Both the position numbers and the translations under genes were made by a program. DNA of 7,043 nt from Verrucomicrobiota bacterium (GTDB taxonomy: Bacteria; Verrucomicrobiota; Verrucomicrobiia; Limisphaerales; UBA1100), in NCBI GenBank assembly GCA_015660155.1, contig DQLO01000184.1, positions 1 to 7,043 of the forward strand. The letters are read 5' to 3'. Under the pieces are notes generated by a model. It did not search any database. It worked only from the letters and a program-made list of their open reading frames with translations, and was not told the origin of the DNA. Shown here piece by piece: positions 1-6,500 of this stretch; the first letter of the stretch is position 1, and each line of letters begins with the position of its first letter.

Positions 1-7
1 AACAATC

Positions 8-35
8 TCTAGCAATTGGAGTTGCGTTTGCTAGA
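8..35. other. Short inverted repeat upstream of the TerB-like gene
   Basis: TCTAGCAA at 8-15 is the exact reverse complement of TTGCTAGA at 28-35, separated by 12 bases. It could be a small stem-loop at the end of an upstream transcript, or an operator, about 65 bp before the TerB-like start codon. No T-tract follows, so an intrinsic terminator is not supported. An 8-bp repeat of this kind can occur by chance. The rest of 1-100 shows no convincing promoter or ribosome binding site. Confidence 0.25.
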
Positions 36-100
36 AAGGATCGAGGTTGAGAAAGTCACGGATGGACGATTCCCGTTTCTGCCGGTAGGCTCTTCCCCAC

Positions 101-574
101 ATGGGATTATTTGACAAGTTGTTTGGGCGGAAAACTGGAGCCACAACAGAGACGACCGGTGATGAGTTGGAGGCGGAGATTTCGCCGGAGCAGTTGCACA
201 TGGCGTGCGCGGCGTTGTTGTTGGAGGTGGCGGAGGCGGATTACAAGGATGACCCGAAGGAGACGCAGGCGATTTTGCGCGCATTGGAAAGTGAGCTTGG
301 GCTGAAGCGCGCGGCGGTGACGGCACTGCTGGATCAGGCCAAGGCGGAGACGGAAGGGGCCACGGATTTGTTTCCGTACACACACCTCATTAACCAGCGC
401 TGCACGCGCGAGCAAAAGTGCGCAATGCTCACAGCCATGTGGCGCGTGGCTTTTGCCGATGGCGATCTGGATAAATACGAGGAGCATCTCATCCGCCGCA
501 CGATGGAGTTGCTGCGGCTGGAGCATTCCGATTTCATCCGCGCGAAACAAGCGGGCCGGCCGAAGCAGAGTTAG
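101..574 (+). CDS. TerB-family (tellurite-resistance-like) protein
   Basis: A 157-residue soluble protein with no signal peptide or membrane segment, so probably cytoplasmic. After a variable, acidic linker (about residues 10-30) come two helical halves. The first is around 31-60, with the MACAALLLEVAEAD segment and acidic residues (E42, E45, D47, D50, D51, E54). The second is around 100-145, with MWRVAFADGDLDKYEEH, where ADGDLDKYEEH spans about 119-129. This is the usual TerB/DUF533-like layout, in which each half offers acidic residues for metal binding. TerB relatives occur in tellurite resistance and in many stress or envelope contexts, so resistance to tellurite cannot be inferred; no other ter genes are present. 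ATG at 101 is the only sensible start, because the ATG at 62 runs into TAG after eight codons. No clear Shine-Dalgarno is visible. The stop overlaps the convergent arsC stop by 4 bp. Codons end strongly in G (TTG, GCG, GTG, GAG), unlike the C-ending codons of the other genes here. Confidence 0.85.
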   Translation: MGLFDKLFGRKTGATTETTGDELEAEISPEQLHMACAALLLEVAEADYKDDPKETQAILRALESELGLKRAAVTALLDQAKAETEGATDLFPYTHLINQRCTREQKCAMLTAMWRVAFADGDLDKYEEHLIRRTMELLRLEHSDFIRAKQAGRPKQS

Positions 575-1005
575 CCAACTGCGATCTCCCGCGCGTACGC
601 CTCGAACTTCACGCGAATCTCATCGCGCACGCGGCGGAAGGTGGCGCGAATTTCTTCCTCGTTGCCTTCGGCCTTTGCGGGGTCGTCGAAGGGCCAATGG
701 TGTTTGGCGGCTTGGCCGGGGAAAACGGGGCAGGCGGCATCGGCATGGCCGCACACGGTGATGACGGTGTGCACTTTTTTTTCTAAAAACTCATTCAAAT
801 GCTTGGAGGTGTGGGTGCGAATATCAATGCCGATCTCAGCCATCACCTCGATGGCCATTGGGTGAACTGTGCCGGTGGGGTTGGAACCGGCGCTGGCCAC
901 GATGGCGGCATCGCCGAGCGCGGCGCGCAGGATGCCTTCGGCAAGATGACTGCGGCAGCTGTTGCCGGTGCAGAGGATTAGGATGAGTTTGGTTGAGGGA
1001 GTCAT
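571..1005 (-). CDS. arsC: Arsenate reductase, thioredoxin-coupled (LMW phosphatase fold)
   Basis: A 144-residue cytoplasmic enzyme that reduces arsenate to arsenite, which export pumps can then remove. The family signature is complete. The phosphatase-type P-loop CTGNSCRS near the N terminus gives the CX5R motif (C12, R18). A second redox pair is present at C85 and C92 (VCGHADAACPVFPG). The general-acid DDP motif sits at 107-109. This triple-cysteine arrangement matches the thioredoxin-dependent class typified by Staphylococcus aureus ArsC (C10, C82, C89) rather than the glutaredoxin class, and the length is normal. The start is the first ATG after an in-frame TGA at 1029-1027. The upstream bases show no good Shine-Dalgarno. 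No arsR, arsB or acr3 is visible in the window, so this is a lone arsC or the end of a cluster not seen here. The leader carries the heptamer array at 1026-1088, and codons 3-5 are complementary to its units. The gene converges on the TerB-like gene. Confidence 0.95.
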   Translation of the reverse strand: MTPSTKLILILCTGNSCRSHLAEGILRAALGDAAIVASAGSNPTGTVHPMAIEVMAEIGIDIRTHTSKHLNEFLEKKVHTVITVCGHADAACPVFPGQAAKHHWPFDDPAKAEGNEEEIRATFRRVRDEIRVKFEAYAREIAVG

Positions 1006-1023
1006 GCGCGAGCGAACGATATT

Positions 1024-1089
<66 letters not shown>

Positions 1090-1109
1090 GCGCAAAGCGC
1101 GCGGACGCA

Positions 1110-1220
1110 CCGATGCCGTGCAGGGGTATGGGGGTGGGTGTAGGTGTGGACAGGACCGGTTGAGTTTTTCGGCATCGGGCGGTCCCGCAGCCTCCCTGCG
1201 AAAACTGGCTGGGTCCGCCC
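1110..1220. other. Nested inverted repeats, possible structured RNA or small mobile remnant
   Basis: CCGATGCCG (1110-1118) is perfectly complementary to CGGCATCGG (1170-1178). Immediately beyond it, GGGCGGTCCC (1177-1186) pairs with GGGTCCGCCC (1211-1220) with a single T-T mismatch, and encloses a small hairpin GCAG-CCTCC-CTGC (1187-1199). The first and second helices share bases 1177-1178, so they would compete at their junction. The layout could be a structured leader, a small RNA, or the folded core of a dispersed repeat element. No promoter was recognised and no known RNA family is claimed. Confidence 0.4.
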
Positions 1221-1270
1221 TGGTCGTCCCGTGTCGTGCGCACTCAGCCGCTTTCGTGATTAAGGTTTTA

Positions 1271-1296
1271 CGCGCATCGAGCGGCGGATGCACGCG
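1271..1296. other. Bulged stem-loop in the gene-free region
   Basis: CGCGCATC (1271-1278) pairs with GATGC (1287-1291) and, across a two-base bulge, with GCG (1294-1296), leaving an eight-base loop. A T-rich stretch (TTATTTTAA) follows on the plus strand a few bases later, which gives a weak terminator-like look. No plus-strand gene precedes it, so a terminator role is doubtful. Confidence 0.25.
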
Positions 1297-1382
1297 TGAG
1301 TTATTTTAACCTGCTGGACGGTTATGCGCTGGATGGAAGGGGTGCGGTGAATAGCGGGGGTTTTGGGGGTAACCTTTTTGGG

Positions 1383-1416
1383 TTGGTAGGGACGCGCTGC
1401 CGCGCGTCCCTACCAA
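1383..1416. terminator. Perfect 14-bp hairpin just after the lipoprotein gene
   Basis: TTGGTAGGGACGCG (1383-1396) and CGCGTCCCTACCAA (1403-1416) are perfect reverse complements around a six-base loop (CTGCCG). On the minus strand it begins 7 bp past the lipoprotein stop codon, the right place for a transcription end or an mRNA 3' stabiliser. However, the minus strand has no U-tract after the stem (it reads CAACCCAAAAAGG), so it is not a textbook intrinsic terminator. The long perfect stem with a symmetrical GC-rich centre also looks like a dispersed REP-type palindrome. The hairpin is certain; the terminator role is not. Confidence 0.5.
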
Positions 1417-1423
1417 AAACTGA

Positions 1424-1861
1424 TTACCAAAGGAACGACGCTTGCTCGGCGACTTGCTCGCCGTCTTGCCAGAGGGTGACACGCCAGGACTCGGGTTGGC
1501 CAAATTTTTTGTAGGTATCGATGTCGATGAGGATGGGGGTCCAAGTGCTGCCGCCTTCGGGTGTGGCGGTTTGTTCGAGGGTGAGCGGGGCGACGTCGGC
1601 CTTGGTGCTGCGCAGTTCGAGGCGCACGGTCATTTCTGCGTTGCCGCGCCAGTTGACGTTGTAACGCACGCCATGCACGGCGGCGGGATCTTTGCGGAGT
1701 TCCAGTTGATACATGTCGCGCTCGATAAGGGTGACGCCGGTGGTGTGGCGGCCGTGCTTATCGAGGTAATGCGGCAGCACTTTGATGAGCCCGGGCTCGC
1801 GGCTGAGCGAGCCGCATCCGAGCCAAGTGAGGGCGATGAAGAATAATGCAAATCCGCGCAT
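1424..1861 (-). CDS. Small predicted lipoprotein of unknown function
   Basis: A 145-residue protein with a short hydrophobic N terminus (MRGFALFFIALTWLGC) ending in a Gly-Cys at 15-16. This reads as a lipoprotein signal with C16 as the likely lipidated residue, although W at the -3 position is unusual. The remaining 129 residues alternate short hydrophobic and polar stretches (YNVNWRGNAEMTVRLELRS, SWRVTLWQDGEQ), with many Trp and a Phe-Leu-Trp C terminus. This suggests a compact beta-sandwich attached to the membrane. I recognise no catalytic motif and name no family. It resembles conserved hypothetical secreted proteins of the phylum, but that is an impression only. ATG at 1861 is the only start before an in-frame TAG at 1873-1871; no clear Shine-Dalgarno is present. 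It is divergent from the DUF1501 operon, sharing a 244-bp intergenic region, and ends just before the 14-bp hairpin. Confidence 0.75.
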   Translation of the reverse strand: MRGFALFFIALTWLGCGSLSREPGLIKVLPHYLDKHGRHTTGVTLIERDMYQLELRKDPAAVHGVRYNVNWRGNAEMTVRLELRSTKADVAPLTLEQTATPEGGSTWTPILIDIDTYKKFGQPESWRVTLWQDGEQVAEQASFLW

Positions 1862-1997
1862 GGCAAAACTCTAGCGGCGGCCCGCCGAAACTCAATGCCG
1901 CGTTATTGGCCGGGCAAAAAACTTATGCCCAGCAGCTAAGGTTCGGGCAGGGGCGATCATCTATTGGCATGACGCGGCGCACCCGACGATTGGCCCG

Positions 1998-2014
1998 GTT
2001 TTTTGCGAAAAAAC
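1998..2014. promoter_or_regulatory. T6-GCG-A6 palindrome upstream of the DUF1501 operon
   Basis: G-TTTTTT-GCG-AAAAAA-C forms a perfect palindromic arrangement with a three-base centre. It lies 14 bp upstream of the predicted -35 element and about 90 bp before the DUF1501 start. It could be an operator, an UP-like A/T tract, or a weak terminator-like hairpin. The symmetry is visible; the function is inferred. Confidence 0.3.
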
Positions 2015-2023
2015 AGGCAGTTT

Positions 2024-2051
2024 GCCGTTGCGTGTTCGCCGTTTCGTGTTA
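2024..2051 (+). repeat. 14-bp tandem direct repeat overlapping the predicted promoter
   Basis: GCCGTTGCGTGTTC (2024-2037) is followed at once by GCCGTTTCGTGTTA (2038-2051). The two copies match at 12 of 14 positions. The first copy contains most of the candidate -35 hexamer and the second runs into the candidate -10. Two head-to-tail sites spaced 14 bp apart in a promoter are typical of direct-repeat binding by a dimeric regulator, here presumably for the DUF1501 operon. No regulator gene is visible nearby. Confidence 0.55.
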
Positions 2052-2055
2052 TGCT
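2028..2055 (+). promoter_or_regulatory. Candidate sigma-70-type promoter for the DUF1501 operon
   Basis: TTGCGT (2028-2033) and TATGCT (2050-2055) are separated by 16 bp. The -10 is preceded by TGT, giving an extended -10 (TGnTATnnT). It sits about 50 bp before the DUF1501 ATG. The best competitor for the -10, TGTATA at 2055-2060, would leave a 21-bp spacer. This is the best match in the intergenic region, judged by eye. Confidence 0.4.
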
Positions 2056-2105
2056 GTATAGAGAAGCTGTTTTAGAGAACCTAACAACCCGGAAACCCAT
2101 CGCCC

Positions 2106-3518
2106 ATGAACGAAGAATACGCACTATATAACCGCGCCGATCACACGGCCCGCACCGAGGATTTGTTTTTGAACCGCCGCCAGTGGCTCACCCAAGCGGG
2201 CGGCGGCTTTGGCGCAATAGCGCTCTCGTGCATGTTGGCCGAACAGGGATTTGGCCAGGACGGCAAGGGCGCGTTGGCCCCCAAACAACCGCCGAACAAG
2301 GCCAAGGCCAAGCGGGTATTGCACATCTTTTTGCAGGGCGCAGCGCCGCACATGGATTTGTGGGATCCTCGGCCGGAGCTCAACAAGAGCGGCGGCAAAC
2401 AGCGCGGCAATCGCAAGCTGTTGGCTTCGCCCTTTAAGTTTCCGAAGTTCGGCAAGAGCGGTTTGCAGATGAGCGAAATCTGGCCGAACATCGGCCGGCA
2501 CGCGGATGACATCGCGATCATTCGTTCGCTTTACACCGATGCCCCCGCGCACGGGCCGGCCACTTATATGATGAACACCGGCGAGATGCAGGAAATCCGC
2601 CCGGCGGTCGGCAGTTGGGCGCTGTACGGTCTCGGCACGGAAAACCAAAACCTGCCCGGCTTCATCACCATGCGCCCCGGCAACTCGCCCGACGCGCGCA
2701 ACTACACGAACGCCTTTTTGCCCGGCGCGTTCCAAGGCACTTTCGTGGATTCCAATAACACGAAAATCGAGGACATCATCAAGAACATCAAGAGCGATTT
2801 CGCCAGCCGAAAAGATCAGCGCAAGCAATTGGATTTACTGCTAAAGCTCAACGAGATTCACAAACAAAAACGCCAAGCCGAAGGCGCGTTGGAAGCGCGC
2901 ATCAATACGTTCGAGCTGGCATACCGTATGCAAACTGACGCCCGCGAAGCGTTTGACATCAACGGCGAAAAACCCGAGACCCGCGCCAAGTACGGCAACA
3001 ACGGCCAAGGCCGGCAGTTGCTGATCGCGCGGCGTTTGCTCGAGCGCGGCGTGCGCTTCGTCCAAGTGTCGCAAGGCGGATGGGATCTCCACGGCGGAAT
3101 CGCCGACCGCGCCGCGCGCAATGCACAGCAGCTGGACCCAGCCGTGGGCGCGCTGATGGATGACCTCAAGGAACGCGGCCTGTTCGAGGACACGTTGATT
3201 TATATCTCCAGCGAATTCGGCCGAAGCCCCACCGAGGACGGCGGCGGCGGACGCAGTCACAACGCGCGCGGCATGAGCACCGTACTTGCCGGCGGCGGCA
3301 TCAAGGGCGGCATCGGCTACGGCTCCACCGATGAACTGGGCGGATCAGCCGTGGAAAACAAAGTCCACGTAAAAGATTTGCACGCCACGATTATCAACCA
3401 GCTTGGGTTCGACCACGAACAACTTACCTTCCGCAACGGCGGTCGTGATTTCCGGCTGACCCAACCCACCCGCACACTGCCGCAAGGTGGCCAAGTGGTG
3501 CAAGGCGTGGTCGCGTAG
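2106..3518 (+). CDS. DUF1501 family protein, Tat-exported
   Basis: A 470-residue protein of the DUF1501 family (PF07394), a group related to the alkaline phosphatase/sulfatase superfamily and widespread in Planctomycetes and Verrucomicrobia. The N terminus has a twin-arginine pattern (NRRQWLTQ, R24-R25) followed by a weakly hydrophobic stretch (about 31-45), so export of the folded protein by Tat is likely. Family motifs are in order: the N-terminal acidic site GAAPHMDLWDPRP (D84, D87); SLYTDAPAHGP (H149); GGWDLHGG (W326, D327, H329); and the C-terminal SSEFGRSP (E370-R373) plus GGRSHN (H385). These residues are presumed metal or active-site ligands by analogy; the reaction is unknown. A weak GGAAA at 2091-2095 lies 10 bp before the ATG. 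The cytochrome/DUF1553 gene follows after 76 bp on the same strand, so cotranscription is likely. Pairs of this kind often sit near secreted carbohydrate or sulfatase functions, but none is seen here. Confidence 0.93.
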   Translation: MNEEYALYNRADHTARTEDLFLNRRQWLTQAGGGFGAIALSCMLAEQGFGQDGKGALAPKQPPNKAKAKRVLHIFLQGAAPHMDLWDPRPELNKSGGKQRGNRKLLASPFKFPKFGKSGLQMSEIWPNIGRHADDIAIIRSLYTDAPAHGPATYMMNTGEMQEIRPAVGSWALYGLGTENQNLPGFITMRPGNSPDARNYTNAFLPGAFQGTFVDSNNTKIEDIIKNIKSDFASRKDQRKQLDLLLKLNEIHKQKRQAEGALEARINTFELAYRMQTDAREAFDINGEKPETRAKYGNNGQGRQLLIARRLLERGVRFVQVSQGGWDLHGGIADRAARNAQQLDPAVGALMDDLKERGLFEDTLIYISSEFGRSPTEDGGGGRSHNARGMSTVLAGGGIKGGIGYGSTDELGGSAVENKVHVKDLHATIINQLGFDHEQLTFRNGGRDFRLTQPTRTLPQGGQVVQGVVA

Positions 3519-3594
3519 CCAACAGTTTACACATTAAATTACCACACGCTCTCCCACACGGGATCCGTGAAAATATCGAATGCAAACTTGTGCC

Positions 3595-6500
3595 ATGAAA
3601 AATAACCTCACCCGCACACTCAACAAACTCCAACCGACCGCACTGATCGCGGTCGTTTTGGTTTGGCTCATCCCAGCCGCGAACGCTCAGCAAATTTCGC
3701 CGGCGGATCAGGAATATTTTGAAGCCAAGATTCGGCCCATCCTCGTGGACACCTGCTACAGTTGCCATGGCGACGGCGCCACCAAAGGCGGGCTGGACCT
3801 CAGCAGCAAAGGCGGCGCACTCAATGGGGGCAACACCGGCCCCGCCGTGGTGCCAAATGATCCGGGCAAAAGCATCCTAATCAAACGCATCAAAAACCTT
3901 GCCGACCCCATGCCGCCTTCCAGCAAGGATCCGCTCACCGACCCGCAGATTTCCGAACTGGAAAGCTGGATCCGCCGAGGCGCACCTGATCCTCGCACAG
4001 GCAAAGCCGCCGGTGTTATCAAGAACCAGTCTGACAAAGAAAAAGCCAAGGCTCACTGGGGTTTTCAAAAAGTAAAAACCCCCGCACCGCCTCTACCAGA
4101 ATATGTGTTCAACGGTAAACTCAAGGGCTGGATTCAAAACCCCATCGACGCGTACATCCTCAAAACCCTCGAGGAACAAAACATGGTGCCCTCACTCCCG
4201 GCGGAAAAATGGGCGCTCCTTCGGCGCGTGTATTTTGATCTGATCGGGCTGCCGCCGAGTTATGAGGATATTCAGCGCTTTACCAATGGACAGGAAACCT
4301 ACGAGCAGGTCGTCGACCGCCTTCTGACCAGCCCACAATACGGCGAACGGTGGGGCCGTTATTGGCTGGATGTCGCCCGCTATGCCGACACCACCGGCTC
4401 GGACAACCGCCGTAACAACGTATCGCGCTACCTCTATGCCTACACCTACCGCGATTGGGTGATCAATTCACTCAATGAAGACAAACCGTATGACAAGTTT
4501 CTCATCGAGCAAATCGCCGCCGACCAACAGAAGTCCAGCCACGGCGACCTTGCAGCCATGGGTTTCCTCACCCTCGGCCGCAAAAATAACCCCCAAGACA
4601 ATAGCGATGATGTGATTGATGATCGCATCGATGTGCTTACCCGCGGCACCCTCGGCCTCGCCGTCTACTGCGCCCGCTGCCACGACCACAAGTTCGATCC
4701 AGTGCCCTCTGTTGACTACTACTCACTCTACGGCGTGTTCAAGAGCTCCAGAGAACCCAACGATGATGACAAGCTCAAGGATTGGAAATACGTGCTGAGC
4801 CCTTCGGGTGCCAAGGGAAGCAGCAAAGACACTTACGCGGCCAGTTCCGATTTTGCAGATTATCAATCTAAACTGAAAGAGCTGGAAAAAAAACACGAGG
4901 ATTTCCGTTTAGGAAAGGAATATGAGAACAACAATAATTCCCGCCAAAACGCCGCCACCTACATGTATTGGACCCACATGTATACCAAGAACGACGTGCG
5001 CGTGCGCGATAAACGCCGCGAATTTGAGCGCACGCTCGATGAGTTGATTAAAAAAGCAACCAAAGGCAAGAAGAAGAAAAGTGACGTTAAGCTCATCGGC
5101 GATGTGGGCGATACTTGGCAGAACTACATGCGCCGCAAGAAAGAGGACGACCGAGTATTCGGCCCGTGGGTCACCTACGGAAACGTATCCACCAACGCCG
5201 CCGGCCGCTTCATTCCCGCCGAGCTGGCCAAGGCGCAAGCCAAGCTCAAGCCTCTGCTTGCCAAGCCCGATCCAAAAAATAAACGCGCCAAACGCATCAA
5301 CCCCATCGTGGCCAAATATTTCCCCGCCAGTTCACCCCCCACCTCAATGGGTGATGTGATGAAACGCTACGACGCCCTGTTCAAAATTTCCGACCAACAA
5401 TGGCGCTTTGCAATTCAGCAATACACCGCCAAGCGCGCCACGGCCAAGCCCGGCGAAACGCTGACCCCGCCCAAAAATATGGAGGACGCCCAAAAGCGGT
5501 TCGGCGTGGAATTCGACAAACAGTTTGGCAAGGACTACGCGAAAAACATGGAAGAAGTTCGGCGCGTTATCTTCGAGCGCGGACATCCCTGCAAATCCAA
5601 CTTCGATGCACTCAAACGCCGCAACGGCGGCCTTGAACGCGAGGAGCGTGAACGTTTTATCAGTAAGATTGAAAGCCTCAAGATCAATCACGCTGGCTCA
5701 CCGCCGCTAGCCATGGTGATGATAGACAGTAACCCTCACAACGAGAAAATCATGATCAAGGGTAACCGCAACCAACGCGGCAAGGAAGCCCCACGCCAAT
5801 TCCTGGAGATCCTCGCCGGTGAAGATCGCCAGCCCTTCCCCAAGAACTCCAGTGGTCGCCTCGAGCTGGCAAAGGCCATTGCCAGCAAGGATAATCCCCT
5901 CACCGCCCGCGTGATGGTGAACCGAATTTGGATGCTCCATTTTGGCAAGGGCATCGTCAGCTCCGTCAATGAGTTCGGCGTGCGCGCCATGGATCCATCC
6001 CACCCCGAATTGCTCGATTACCTCGCGTGGTATTTCACCTCCAACAATTGGTCCATGAAAACGCTGCACAAGCACATCCTCATGTCCAACACCTACCAAC
6101 AAACCAGCGACGACAACCCGCGCTACAGCGTCAAAGATCCCAACAATATCTATTACTACAAAATGGATCGCCGCCGGCTGGACTTCGAAGCCTTTCGCGA
6201 CGGCATGCTCTCCATTTCCGGCAAGGCCGACCTCGCCATGGGCGGCAAACCCCTGCGCCTCACCGGCGGCGCCCCCAACTATCGCCGCACCGTCTACGCC
6301 CTCATCGACCGCCGCAACCTCGATGACGTTTTCAAAACCTTCGATTTTGCCAACCCCGACAAAACCGCCGGCCAGCGCTTCACCTCCACCGTCGCCCAAC
6401 AGGCGCTCTTCATGATGAACAGCCCCATGATAGCCGACCTCGCGCATCAACTCGTCAACCGCAAGGAATTCACCGACATCCGCGACGACCGCGCCCGCAT

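Noticed and set aside
1442..1846. 134-codon plus-strand open frame antisense to the lipoprotein gene
   Set aside because: The minus-strand frame has a credible lipoprotein signal and a Trp-rich secreted-like sequence, whereas this one is Gly/Ala/Glu-rich without a domain.
1912..1930. GGGCA / TGCCC inverted repeat in the divergent intergenic region
   Set aside because: Five base pairs with a nine-base loop are common by chance in GC-rich DNA, and it fits no clear promoter position.
2124..2828. 234-codon minus-strand open frame inside the DUF1501 gene
   Set aside because: It lies wholly antisense to a strongly supported gene whose domain motifs are intact, shows no recognisable domain, and is a typical GC-rich shadow frame.
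3557..3569. CACGG-GAT-CCGTG mini-hairpin between the DUF1501 and cytochrome genes
   Set aside because: The stem is only five base pairs with no U-tract, too weak to call an intergenic terminator. The two genes are treated as one operon.
5707..6450. 247-codon minus-strand open frame inside the DUF1553 gene
   Set aside because: Its product is Gly/Val/His-rich low-complexity sequence antisense to conserved DUF1553 motifs, as expected from reading a C-rich coding strand backwards.
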